Assembly (NCBI RefSeq): GCF_000090795.2
Contig: NW_003546305.1
Coordinates: 194,612 to 246,350, forward strand
DNA: 51,739 nucleotides
DNA from: Amphimedon queenslandica
Taxonomy: Eukaryota; Porifera; Demospongiae; Haplosclerida; Niphatidae
Reading direction: 5' to 3'
Shown here: positions 1 through 10,545 of the stretch, piece after piece
How the letters are laid out: each line of letters opens with the position of its first letter
How positions within the stretch are numbered: position 1 is the stretch's first letter
Translations under genes and position numbers: made by a program
The notes under the pieces: generated by a model
The model's input: the letters and a program-made list of their open reading frames with translations, nothing else
What the model was told of the DNA's origin: nothing
The model's database searches: none

Positions 1-189
1 TACTTCCATAGCTACTTCTGGCGAGAGAGAAGCGATGACATAGTCATATCTGGTTTTCTGAGAGGTGATGTTTCTGGTCTGGAACTGCGCTTCTACTTGA
101 GCGAACCAAATAAGAGGATCGGTCGGCCAGTAAGGCAGTAGCTTGAGAGAGATGGAGGCTAGAGTATCTGGACTAGGTGTGGTAGCCAT
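1..189 (-). CDS. Ty3/Gypsy gag, N-terminal part, cut by window edge
   Basis: Reading leftward from an ATG at 189, the open frame runs to the window edge without a stop. It starts [12 protein letters not shown] and contains [16 protein letters not shown] followed by a segment ending in ASLSPEVA. This is the characteristic start of the gag of many invertebrate Gypsy elements (DUF7041-like region), which packages the element RNA. The ATG lies 21 bases inside the LTR edge, directly after a primer-binding site, as expected for gag. No break is visible in the 63 codons seen, so this copy may be younger than the other elements of the window. The rest of the element lies to the left, outside the window. 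Confidence 0.85.
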   Translation of the reverse strand, partial: MATTPSPDTLASISLKLLPYWPTDPLIWFAQVEAQFQTRNITSQKTRYDYVIASLSPEVAMEV

Positions 190-190
190 G

Positions 191-209
191 TTCCCAGTCC
201 GGGTCACCA
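191..209 (-). other. Retroelement primer-binding site, tRNA-Trp type
   Basis: On the minus strand the LTR end ...CACTACA is followed, after one T, by TGGTGACCC. This matches the complement of the 3' end of animal tRNA-Trp (…GGGTCACCA); the following bases match less well. tRNA-Trp priming is known for the CsRn1 group of Gypsy elements. The position between LTR and gag is right for a PBS. Confidence 0.65.
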
Positions 210-210
210 A

Positions 211-637
211 TGTAGTGTGATTGTATGACTGAATTAGGAGGATCACGAATATTCTCAACCAAATAATAAAAGAAGAAGAGAGAGAGTTAGAAAGGAAAAA
301 GAAAATGAAGGAAGAATGGGAATGTTTTAGAAAGAGTGAGAAAAGAGAAGTTACAGCAAATGATAACAAACAATATAGCAACATACACTCACACTACTAA
401 AATAGTTTGATAAAATGTTTTCTGAACGATGAACGACGAACGATGAACGAACAAGATGAACGAACGAGATGAACGAACGAGATGAACAAACAGTACTCAG
501 CTTCTTCTTGTGATCTCTGTGTATGTGTCTGTGTACATAAAGCTGACCACGTGTAACTATGTGGTTACAAGTCATGAATATTGAATGTGTTAATTAATCC
601 AGGATATATTGAATGCATGAATATATTGACCACCACA
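211..637 (-). repeat. 5' LTR of the left-edge Gypsy element
   Basis: In element orientation the LTR would start TGTGGTG at 637 and end CACTACA at 211, an inverted pair with one mismatch bearing TG...CA ends. It is 427 bp long. It holds a purine-rich tract (about 255-345) and a short minisatellite at 430-490 built from gaacgaac/gatgaac units. It directly abuts hAT transposase coding sequence at 638, so the Gypsy element appears inserted in that hAT copy. The outer boundary is inferred from the inverted ends only, because the second LTR is outside the window. Confidence 0.6.
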
Positions 638-1915
638 AACCAAAAACTGACGTAGTGGCTATTACTCACAGTTGTGACTTGTTTGCACTTACTACTGACT
701 TCTGGTCTAGTATCAGTCATATTTGAGAGTTACACTTCATACAATAACAAATGATTGGGAGCTGAAGAGTGTAACTCTTGAAAACCATGAGTTATCTGAG
801 TCGCACACATCTGAAAACCTGGCAGCAGCTTTGAAGGATATACTTGCTAAGTGGAATTTTGATGAGTCTAAGCTCAGCTGTACTACAATTGATTTCAGCC
901 AAAATTCAAAAAGCTGTTGTTGACTTACTAAAATGGAATTGGTTGGGATGTTTTGGACACACGATAAACCTTCGTGTGAAAGCAGGACTCAAGCAGCGTG
1001 AAGTCCAAACAGCAATATATCGTTGTTCCAGACTTGTAACGTATTTCCGTAAGCCACCTCATGCAACTCTATTGTTTTAAAGAAGCACGAAGCTTTTGAC
1101 GTGAAGAAGCACAAACTGCTTCAGGACATTTGTACAAGATGGAACTCTACATTTGACATGATTAGTCGAATCATTGAGCAGCAAGCTTCTATCTGTGCTG
1201 CTTTATTGGAACAAAAAAAGATGGATTTGTTACCGAAGGATAATCAACTGACATTCCTGGAAGAGTAAGTAGTTATTTTGAAGCCATTTATTTAATGATG
1301 TCACAGAACAGATGTCAGCTCTGAGGTAGGTCACTTTATCAGCTATTAGACCTCTTCTCCACCATTTATATAATGACATTCTTAATTAAGTCTAATACTA
1401 AATCTGAATTGTCTGCTCTTCAATCTATGAAGAAAGATATGACTTTAAATCTAAAGTCTCAATACCAATCATCTAGAGTGTCTCAGTTGCTTGATGTAGC
1501 ATGTTCTGTTGACACACAATTCAAGTCAATGCCATTTTAAAATGAAGAAAAGGTCAAAAGTCTGCATGAGCATGTCATGGATAAGTTGTTGCTGTATGTT
1601 GATTTACAAGCGGATGAAGCAGATAAGGGAAAGAGCCACGAACAAAGAAACCTAGAACTGGATTGGGAAAGCTATTATGCAACATGTACTCTGAATAGTC
1701 AATAGAAAAACCTACACCAAGCCAAAGCCAAACTGAGCTGGAGATTTGGGCGATATATGGAAGAGTCAACAGATATTGACTGTTGCCCCTTTACATGGTG
1801 GAAATTAAGTCACTCTCGATTTCTAAAGATTGCATACTTAGCAAGAAGGGTATTATGTGCTGAAAGAGCTCATTTACATCCAGACAATGTGGCCAAGTTG
1901 TTTTCTAGCCGATAA
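638..1915 (+). pseudogene. hAT transposase relic (ZBED1/Ac type)
   Basis: Translations in changing frames give a typical ZBED-like hAT transposase. DLFALTTDFWSS lies near 683, then a stretch ending ESKLSCTTIDFS, then WLGCFGHTINLRVKAGL near 940, then a block with TRWNSTFDM near 1137. At the end comes the hATC dimerisation segment, with TWWK near 1795, LARRVLCAERAHLHPDNV near 1838 and a stop at 1913. At least three frame changes and several stops make it a pseudogene. The BED zinc finger and first part of the catalytic domain are missing. They are replaced by the Gypsy LTR, which meets hAT codons at 638, so they may continue beyond the Gypsy element outside the window. Confidence 0.85.
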
Positions 1916-2025
1916 CTTGCAATGATCATTTTACTTTTATTTTTTGATAATGATGAATTAATCGAACAATCATGATTGCACAACAGCCATAATAGTAACA
2001 ATCATTAATTTTGTCATTTTCACTA

Positions 2026-2039
2026 ATTGCACATCCCTA
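2026..2039 (-). repeat. 3' terminal inverted repeat of the hAT copy
   Basis: About 110 bases after the transposase stop the sequence attgcacatcccta occurs. Read inward on the minus strand this is TAGGGATGTGCAAT, the end type used by many ZBED-like hAT elements. The left end is not in the window, so pairing cannot be tested. Confidence 0.55.
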
Positions 2040-3660
2040 ATGTACATGTTACTATAGACTACTGGATGTGTAATTTGAATGGTAATTTTCAGATATTTGT
2101 AACAAAAATGCAATCTTAATTGCAATCAGCTCAAATTTTTTATATAAAACATGAACATATACAGGTATCAAAAAATATTAATAAAAAATTTTCTAATACA
2201 ATTTGTACCATATAGCACAGGATATTGGTCAATGCCTGTGCATACTCCTTGACAACATTTAAATATTCCTTAGAACATAATGTTTTGGTGTACATGTATG
2301 CTCTTCCATTGCCACTCTCTTCGATCCATCTTTAACTAATCACTTACTTTATCCCTCTTTGTGCCTCCTTCAATCTCCCTGAATATAGTTTATCCTCATA
2401 CACTCTCCCCTCTTCTTCCCCATCATTCCTTTCTTTATGCTTTACTTATTGTATTTGTACAATTCCTTTTCTCTACATCTTGCTCATTTTTACTCCTGTA
2501 TGTCCTCTATCCTATGTGTACATTTCTTCCTCTTCTGATTCTCTCTTTCTCCCTCTCTCTCTCTCTCACTCTGTCTGTCTCTCTCTCTTTTCCCCACTTT
2601 TAGTCTCTCTGTTTTGCTAAAAGTATTCTGCACTTTTAGCTCCACCTGTGCCTTGTTTCAATTTATCTCCTTTGCCGAAAATGATATCCATTCCAATTCA
2701 TTAAATTTCATTTCTTCTCTCTCTTTTGTCACTTGGTCTGTTTATTTTTTTTAACCTTTCTCTCCACTCTATTTGCTTAATTTAATGTTAAAGAAACACT
2801 TCATTGTTAATCCACTCTTCTTTATGGTGTATCCACCAGTGATGTATTTGATTACTTAATGCATTTGGATTAAGTCAAAAATTTATGTTGCTGGTCTGCA
2901 GGCCTTCATGTATGTCACTGAAGTGGTTATATCAGCCATTGGACACAGAATAACATTACAGTTACTAGTGTTGTTTAATCTGATTCACCATTACAGTTGA
3001 CTGTTATGTACCTTTCCATCTCTTTAGTATTTCTGTTTCTGTTGAGTTTAAGATTGACACTAGTGACATCAAGTTTTTTATTCAAGTCAGGTCAAAAATA
3101 TAATTTCTCTATTTTTATGTTTCTCTGTATGATTAGAGTGAAAATTAAGGTAGACAAGAACACATGCATATTTATGACTTCTATGATTGCTGTGTGTTAT
3201 TTTCCTTCATATTAAATTTTTACTAAAAATACTTTTACTGATGCAGTGCATGACATGCATGTACTGCATGATGCCAGGCTTTTAAAAGGGCTAGAAAATT
3301 TAAGTGCAAAGTCCTTTCATTTAATCCAGGGATGAGAAATTTACTTGTTGGCTCAATCTTGAGGTTTCATTATGTTAAATATTTTTCAAATGTTAGCAGT
3401 CTTATCCTGCCAGTTATCTGACATCAGTAGTAGGCATGCACAATTACTTGTTATAAAAAATTGAAGAAAAAAAATTGGTTGAAAAACTACAGAGATGATC
3501 AGTGAAACATACTTTCTGCATACTTAATGGGGGATGGCACTGAAGGTTTTTAGCTTAACACTCCAGGGTTTTACAAGAAAAGTCCAAAAAACTGCAATGA
3601 TGTCCTTAAAGCAAAAATTAGCTACTGCTACAGCCAAGTTAAAAGTTACATGCAACCGTC
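2038..3660. repeat. Left arm of a 3.4 kb inverted repeat
   Basis: This arm matches 3762-5431 in reverse complement over about 1.6 kb. Shared landmarks are the outer end taatgtacatgtt, a block at 2330-2400 that pairs with 5030-5110, a CT-rich microsatellite at 2540-2600 pairing with a GA tract at 4790-4865, and a block at 3240-3360 pairing with 4060-4190. The arms differ by many substitutions and small indels. No coding potential beyond microsatellite frames was found. It looks like a foldback element or an old inverted duplication. It starts exactly where the hAT copy ends. Confidence 0.85.
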
Positions 3661-3761
3661 CAGAAAAATTTGTCTTAAAGTAGCTAATTTGTCTTTTCAA
3701 CCCTCTAAATCAATAACTGGGTACATTATGTCTGAAGCAAAGTTTTAGTCAAATTATAAAA

Positions 3762-5431
3762 CATGGTTGCAACAACGTTTCAACCTTGCTGTAGAAGTAG
3801 CTAATTTTTGTATTAAGCACATCATTGCATTTTTTTGGACATTTCATGTAAAACCTTGGAGTTTTCGCCTAAAAACCTTCTGTGCCACCCCCTCATTAAG
3901 TGTGCAGAATGCATATTTAGCTCATTATCTATGTAGTTTTTCATCCAAATTTAGTACTTCAGTTTTTTATAACAAGTAATTGAGCATGCCAGTATCAGAC
4001 AAATATCAGGATGAGATTGCTAACTTATTTGAAAACATGTTTAATGTAATGAAACCCCTAAATTGAGCCAACAGGTAAATTTCTCATCCCCAGATGCAAT
4101 GAAAGGACTTTGCCTCTGACTTTTCTAGCACTGTAAAGGGCCTGGCATCATGCTGTATCTCATGTCTTGCGCTGCTTTAGTAAAAGTATTTTTAGTAATA
4201 ATTTAAAATCAAAGAAAATAACACACAGCAATCACATTAGTCATAAATATGCATGTGTTCTTGTCTGCCATGAATTTCACTTAAATCATACATAGAAAAA
4301 CATAAAATGGAGAAATTATATTTTTGACTTCAATTGAATGAAAGACTTGATGTCAGTAGTGTAAATCCTAAACTCAAAAGAGACAAAAACACTAAAGAGA
4401 CAGAAAGGTATATAGCAGACAATTGTAATGGTAAGTCAGATTAAACCACAATAGCAACTATAATGTTATTCTGCATCCAATGTCTGATATAACTACTTCA
4501 GTGACATACATGTACGCCTGCTGGCCTAAAACATAAATTTTGACTTAATGCAAATGCATTAAGTAATTAACTACATCAAAGGATTAACAGGGAATTGTTT
4601 TATTACTTAAAATTACGCAAAATAAAGTGAAGAGAAAGCTTAAAAGACATAGACAGACCAAGTGACAAAAGAGATTGAATGAATGAAATTTAATTAAGAT
4701 GAATTGGAATGGATATCATATTGGGCAAAAGAGATTAATCAAAACAAGGCACAGGTGGAGCTAAAAGTGAGAGATACTTTTAGTAAAAGAGAGAGACTAA
4801 AAGTTGGGAGAGAAACACTGACAGACAGAGAGGGAGACAGAGGGAGGGAGGGAGAAAGAGAGAGAATCATGGGGGACAGGAATATACATGTAGATCTAGA
4901 AACGAATATAAAGGGGAAGAAATGGACACAAGATAGGGACATACAGGAGCAAAGATGAGAAAAATGTAGAGAAAAGATACATGTACATGTACAATAGTAA
5001 ACCCATAACAAAAGGAATTATTAGGAAGAAGAGGGGAGAGTGTATGAGGATAAACTATACTCAGGGAGATTGAAGGAGGCACAGAGAGGGATAAAGTGAG
5101 AGATTAGTTTAAGAGGGGTGGAAGAGAGTGGCAAAGTAAGAGCATATATGTACACCAAAACAATATGTTCTATGGGAAGAATTAAATGTTGTCAAGGGGT
5201 ATGTCAGACATTGACAAACATCCTGTGCTATATAGTACAAAGTGTACTACGTCTAAAATTGATTGCAGAAAATTTTTATTTATATTTTTTGATACCTGTA
5301 TTATGTTCTTGTTTTATATAGAAAATTTGAGCTTATTCCGATTAAAATTAGATTTTATTACAAATATTAAAGGCCTGTGAAAATTGCCATTGAAATTACA
5401 CATGCAATAGTCTATATCAACATGTACATTA
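3762..5431. repeat. Right arm of the 3.4 kb inverted repeat
   Basis: This is the reverse-complement partner of 2038-3660, separated by a spacer of roughly 100 bp. The innermost paired motif is GCAACC (3652) with GGTTGC (3765). The outer end aacatgtacatta at 5419-5431 mirrors the left end. No gene was recognised inside; open frames here are reverse images of those in the left arm. Confidence 0.85.
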
Positions 5432-5708
5432 CACACCACATACCTTTTTTACTTATTCAGCTAATGCAACACAGCATTAATTATTTCTTGACTTTGCTTG
5501 ATCCAATTGTACTAAGAGAGACAGAAAGAGATGACAATTTTATTTGTACAGTAATGTTGGGCACGTTGCAGCTTAGGTCCTACCAAATTAATTAATTACA
5601 TCAATTAATTGAGTGACGTCACTTCAGCAATAATAAATTTTAATTGTTTTGTTGCTTTGGTAATGTTGCTATGTCTTTTAAAATTAAATATTAGTAAAAC
5701 AAAAGTCA

Positions 5709-6617
5709 ATGATGAATTGTAAGTCTCTCTATTCTTATTTCACATATAATGAAGACAAAGGAATGATATGGCTAATGAATAATAATCTTTTAGCCAATGC
5801 CATTAACTGCAAGAAATGCAGTACACCTTGCAGAATTGTAACCAAAAAGGATACTAAAGTCTGGAGATGTCCTCAAAATGGGTGTCAAGCTGTTATTTCT
5901 GTTCCAAATGAATCATTCTTTTCTAGAAGTCATTTCAAGCTTAATGAAATTGTCGACATAATATATTGGTGGTTCAGTAAAGCAACAATTCATGTAACAA
6001 TGCATAAAACAGGCCATACTATTGTTGACTGTTTCAACTTTATAAGAGATGTATGTGCACAATATTTCATCGACCACCCAACAACAATTGGTGGCCCTGG
6101 AGTGATTGTAGAGATCGATGAATTGAAATTGGGAAGAAATTATGATAGAGGAAAATGTGTGGAAGGTCATTGGGTATTCAGTCAAATAAAACAAGGTACA
6201 GGAGACCACTTCGTGGTTAAAGTTGCCGATCAGTCAGCAGCAACATTGCTACCAAAAGTTTTAAACAAGTAAGACCTTGTACCACCATTATAAGTGACGA
6301 ATGGAGAGCTTATTCCACTGTAGCTTCAAGAGGAATGATTCACTTAACTGTCAACCATTCTCTGATTTTTATAAACCCTATAAACAGTGCTTATACAAAA
6401 TCCATACAGAGCACATGGTCTTAAGTTAAAAAGAATGATGCATAGCACAGGAGAAATGAACACTTCCAGTGAACTGTTTTCAACTTATTTACAAGAGTTC
6501 CTTTGGATAAGCAAATTCAAGGATATGGACCATTTTGAATCCATATTAGACACTATTAAAGACCAATATCAACTTCAAAAACTAAGAAAAAACAAAACCC
6601 AAAACCCTAATCTCTAA
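5709..6617 (+). pseudogene. Merlin-1 transposase (ISXO2/IS1595-like DDE)
   Basis: An open frame of 187 codons starts at 5709 and holds an N-terminal zinc-ribbon-like region (CKKC and C-x4-C) followed by the DDE core. The core includes GGPGVIVEIDELKLGRNYDR, GHWVFSQIKQGTGDHF and DQSAATLLPKV. Past the stop at 6270 the homology continues in another frame with ISDEWRAY (second Asp) and VNHSL, then SIQSTW, where family members have ESTW. The third catalytic acid is therefore Gln. A further shift leads to the C-terminal part with LQ-EFLW. Frameshifts and the Glu-to-Gln change mean it is inactive. Confidence 0.85.
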
Positions 6618-6791
6618 CTATAACTAAACTGAAAATAATAATCTTTCATTAATAAATTATTATTCATTATTAGATGCTATTAAGGAACGATATCTACTTT
6701 AAAAACTAAAAAAACTAAACCTGAAACCCTAAACCCTAATCTCTAACTAAAACTAAACTAAAAACAATAATCTTTCATTAATTATTCATTA
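6545..6791 (+). repeat. Two-copy tandem repeat of about 124 bp in Merlin-1
   Basis: The segment beginning attagacactattaaagacc at 6545 is repeated from 6669 (attagatgctattaaggaacg). Both copies contain ccctaatctctaact and ctttcattaat. The second has aaaccctaaaccct, resembling TTTAGGG-type telomere units. The duplication includes the last codons of the transposase and its 3' flank. Confidence 0.75.
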
Positions 6792-6884
6792 TTAGAATTG
6801 AAATTATTGCGGAAGTGACGTCACTCAATTAGTTGTTAATTAATTATTATGGGAGGACATAAACTGCAATGGAGCCGTGATGTC

Positions 6885-7710
6885 AATCTATAAACACTTA
6901 CTTGTTCTAATTGGATACTTTAAAGCGTTCTTCAGCATTTCTTTCCCATAAACATTTGGCAACATTCTCCTACACAATAAATGATACATCAAAATTACTC
7001 ACCAGAAACATACCCTATTCTCTCTCCTCTCCCCTTTATTGTACATATATGTACAAACAATGTAGTGTGTAGTGCATCTTAATACATAATAAAAAGTAAC
7101 AATGCTCATGCATAATATGCAGATATGTTAGTTGATTGAGTTAGTATGAGGAGACAATTATCAAGTCATTGGGAACAGAGAAACGCAGTAACTATATTTA
7201 CAACATGTAGAGAATAACTCTGCTATTAACCTATAGCAACATTACGACATGTCAGATTTAAGGTATAATTATTAGTGCAAATACTTAGACTACATGATGA
7301 ATCTTGCGCACACACAGTGGAACCTTAGTGTAAATTTTGTCACACAGGCAAAAACAATTAGAATTGCATATGCAAGCAAACAATTTATATGACTTATAAA
7401 ACTTTATAACCCCCAAGCAGTAGAACTCACACTACTTAAATTTAAGTGCCATAAACCCATATGTATTATCATGCAATTGCAATCATTATACAACTAAATA
7501 TACAGCTAAAGAGCAATCTACCTGCCTATAAGAATGAGCTGCCTAAAGCAAGATGAAAGCAGGTCTGAGAGCTGTAAATATCCCTCAAAGTTTCCTGAAC
7601 TAAGGAGACATTTTCTGTAGTGTATTAACTATTAATACTAAGAACGTGGTGAACAAGTTCCACTTTTTCCAGTTACATCTGTGGGAGAAAGTTACAATCC
7701 TGGGTGTTTG
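6885..7710. other. Stretch without recognised gene
   Basis: AT-rich sequence between Merlin-1 and repeat R1. Frames are short and closed in all directions, and no repeat shared with the rest of the window was noticed. Confidence 0.6.
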
Positions 7711-7944
7711 TGTAGCCACCTTTTTTATCTTCGTCATCGTCATCAAGTCATGTCAATCCAGTTGTCAGTGTGTATTTTAGTATTGGTTAATGCTAGAAAG
7801 ATAATTTCTGCACCTATCTATTTCAACAGTCAATGCGCAGGTCAATGTTCCATCATATCATTCTGCAAGAAAGAAAAAAAGTGATACTATGACTGCTGGA
7901 TTGTACAATATTAGCTGCATGCCAACATTTTGTTTATTTAATTT

Positions 7945-9654
7945 AATGTAATAATTGTTTTACAAAAAGTACAAAAATAAAGTAAAAACAGAGATTGAAA
8001 TTATAATACGGTAGAAAATGACCATCTTGAAGGAATGCCACCCATGTGCTGTTGACACATGTAAATAGAGTGAGACAAAAGAGGAGGAGAGAGGAGTAAA
8101 CATAAAAGATATCACAACAAATAAATCAAGAAACAAAATGAGAGATAAAATAATTAAATACATTATAATTCAACAAATCACTCAAAAAATAATGATAACA
8201 TAAAGAGAGCAGGGAAAGAGAGAAAATGGAATAATAAAGAAAGGAGGGATTGATTGATTGTCAAGTATTATTTAACCGTAGATTGGGCTGGGACATTGAT
8301 ACGAAAGGCAGACAGGGACAAATCTCATGATAAGTACAGTAATCATTGGAGACAAGGGCTACATGTACACAGCAATGTAAAATGCATCGTTTTTAAAGTA
8401 TCCGCTTGCAACACCGCTTTTGTTTCCATACAGTTCTATCACATTTTCATTCATTTCTGTGTAAACAGAAGCATAAAACTGGCACAAAACTATACGGATT
8501 GTATTGTTTTTGTTTCTGTATAAATGTGGGCTAAGTGATCAAGGAAGTGAGACCAGATAATTCCTCTAATTTTCATTTTGATTGTTGAAAAAGACTTTGA
8601 CAGATTAATTGGAGGGAGAGCATTCCAAAGACTGATGATGCTATTGAAATGATGGTGTTGAGAAGCATTAGAGAGTGCACAGTGAAACAAAAATTTACTT
8701 TCTGGATAATTTAAGGAATGTACCAATAGCACCAGGTCAATGTATTCATAGAAGTACATTAGAGGCTTTAGATCAAGAGTCATCAGTCTTTCACAGAAGG
8801 AGAGAGAAGAGTCATTTACTATGAATTTGGTGGCTCTTCCCTGGATCTTTTCCAGTCATATGATATTGTTTAAAAACATAGGCCTCCAGACTGGCGAGCA
8901 GTCAGTTAATTGGGACCAAACCAGAGCTTATATACAACATCCATTAAACACTAGATTGGCAACCATTAGAAAATCTTATAATAACATAGAGCTGATTGTA
9001 TGCTCACTTTGATATCGCTTCGTTTAGACAAGGAAAGGTTGTAAGAAAAAATTATGCCCAAATCTCAACTATAAGAAACTCATGGTACAATAGATTCATT
9101 TAGAGAGTATTCAAACAAATTAGGGGATGAGATTTAATGAAAACAAATAAGAAAACTCTTGTTAGGGTTGACAAGTAAGCCAGAGGCAGAACTTCATTGT
9201 TATTAAGCCTCAAGTTTGGACTGTAAATTAGACCAGTCATTATTGAATGCAATAGGCATTGAGAGCTTGGTGTCACCAGCAAACAGAAAGGCGGGAGACA
9301 TGGAGAAGGAAGAGGGTAGGTCATTTATGTACAACACAAAATGATGGCCTAGACCTAAGAGGGAGCCATGATAATAACTCTCCATTAACTCGCACACAAT
9401 GCCTTATACCAGAAAGATAAGATTGAAACAGATACCAGAGAAGTCCTGTAATACACATGTCCCCTAACTTAAGTAGTTGTAAGTTGTGAGGGACTGAGTC
9501 AAAGGCCTTTCTGATATCCACCATTTCAACATCGAGTTGTTGCCTTTGGTCCAGAGCTTGAATGATGTTTCTGGTGTGAAGCTGAGTGACAGTAGAATGG
9601 TTTTTTTACAAGACCAAATTGCATCTTGGTAATAGACTTTTTTAAGAAAGAAGC
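7945..9654 (-). mobile_element. 5'-truncated LINE inserted in R1
   Basis: The continuity of R1 across 7944/9655 implies an inserted block of about 1.7 kb. It contains minus-strand reverse transcriptase coding at 8490-9690 followed by about 0.5 kb of 3' flank. The 3' flank holds a short attg run at 8245-8262 and no long poly(A). Boundaries are approximate because no clear TSD was recognised. Confidence 0.55.
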
Positions 9655-9690
9655 TTGTGCTCCAAAATTTGGGTGTGGTCACACATGCTC
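8490..9690 (-). pseudogene. LINE reverse transcriptase, C-terminal half
   Basis: The minus-strand frames give, in order, VDIRKAFDSVPHN, SYLSGIRHCVRVNGE, a broken GVPQGS region (frameshift near 9330), VLYINDLPSS and FAGDTKLS, where FADDTKL is normal, so the catalytic YADD-type motif has Asp replaced by Gly. Then come LVWSQLTDCSPVWRP, LEKIQGRATKFIVND and LKPLMYFYEYIDLVLL, ending with SLWNALPPINLSKSFSTIK. This order is that of the RT and C-terminal region of Jockey/CR1-type LINEs. The endonuclease and start of RT are absent, as usual for 5' truncation. Frameshifts and the mutated active site make it inactive. Confidence 0.85.
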
Positions 9691-9698
9691 AGATCCGT

Positions 9699-10438
9699 CA
9701 TAGATATTAGAGTAAATGAAAGGGATTGGAAACTTCCTCGTGGGCGTTGTAATAATCACATTTGATTGTATTGTTGCTAAGCAAAAAAATTGCTGACTAG
9801 GCGGTTTGTTACCTTTAGACCACAAAATTTTTGATTTTTTCCATTAAAATTAGAATAACTTTAAGAAGAGTGCTTTGATAAAAAAGAAACTCGACTATCA
9901 AGGAGTTCAATGTTTTGCACTGTTAATTATTATTTATCTCACATTTTCAAATTAATATTTTTAGTGTCATAGCACTTTTGCCAATAAAATTGCTGTTTTC
10001 TCCCTCTCATGAAGACATTTGTAGCTAAACTCTAAAAAGCTTGTCAGAATATAAAAGAACTTTCAATTACCTATGGAATGATATGAGGCAACACTAGAAT
10101 AACAAAAGCATGAAAGCTGTAGAGGCGAAAAGGTGTAAAAAAAGATGCCGAATTTGTCTACCCATAACTGGTCGAAAAATAGCTCTATAGAAACAAAAAC
10201 CCAACTATAGGTAGCCATAAACTTTCTATGTGGAACAGAAGATATATCATAAGCAAGCGCTATCTAATAGTCGCACAATATTCCTTCGAAATCCTTTTTG
10301 CACAACAACTACTGTGGAGGAGATGGGGAATGCAGATAAACATGGACGTTGCCAACCGGGTAACCAGGGGTGACGAAAACCGCATCACCGGGCGGGAACA
10401 GTATTTTCCAATCTCTTTCATTTACTCTAATATCTATG
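9699..10438. mobile_element. MITE A, CATAG-ended family with 7-bp TSD
   Basis: The two ends are long inverted repeats: CATAGATATTAGAGTAAA followed by TGAAAGGGATTGGAAA at the left, and the same with one change read inward from 10438. The flanks gatccgt (9692-9698) and gatctgc (10439-10445) agree at 5 of 7 with two transitions. Removing the element plus one 7-mer restores repeat R1 as seen in copy 2. The 740-bp interior has no transposase. Element B at 19760-22585 has the same ends and is its likely autonomous relative. Confidence 0.8.
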
Positions 10439-10545
10439 GATCTGCAACTCTTGGAGAAGCAATTTATTTTTTCACCTAGCTTTGCTTGGAATCAACTGCA
10501 ATACTTTAGTCGAGGTTTCCAGGTAAGAGAAGGTATTAACATGTT

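Larger units (their letters stand above)
5559..6876 (+). mobile_element. Merlin-1 DNA transposon
   Basis: Terminal inverted repeats of about 85 bp bound the element. The left one starts GGGCACGTTGCAG and the right one, read inward, GGCTCCATTGCAG; both contain AATTGAGTGACGTCACTTC. The flanking octamers gtaatgtt (5551-5558) and gtgatgtc (6877-6884) agree at 6 of 8 positions, with two transitions, which fits the 8-9 bp TSD of Merlin. The element encodes one transposase in the same orientation. The length of 1318 bp suits a Merlin element. Confidence 0.85.
7712..10545 (+). repeat. Dispersed repeat R1, copy 1, split by two insertions
   Basis: Three pieces, about 7712-7944, 9655-9698 and 10439-10545, line up in order with the reverse complement of 38080-38425. 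Shared landmarks are gtcaatycagttgt, ttcaacagtc with tgcgcaggtc, tgtgctccaaaatttgggtg, catgctcagat, and a block around tcaactgcaatacttt. Between the pieces sit a LINE relic and MITE A. One frame across the first piece resembles the corresponding frame of copy 2 (CILVLVNARKI versus CISILAGARRL), which hints at former coding. Family unknown. Confidence 0.7.

Noticed and set aside
430..490. Short direct repeats gaacgaac/gatgaac, CRISPR-like at first sight
   Set aside because: There are no spacers, units are 4-12 bp, and the run lies in an LTR of an animal retroelement: a minisatellite.
2361..2603. Hydrophobic open frame rich in Ser and Leu
   Set aside because: It is created by the CT microsatellite in the palindrome arm; its mirror frame appears in the other arm.
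6585..6740. Interstitial telomere from CCCTAA-like units
   Set aside because: Only two or three degenerate units occur and they lie inside a Merlin tandem repeat.
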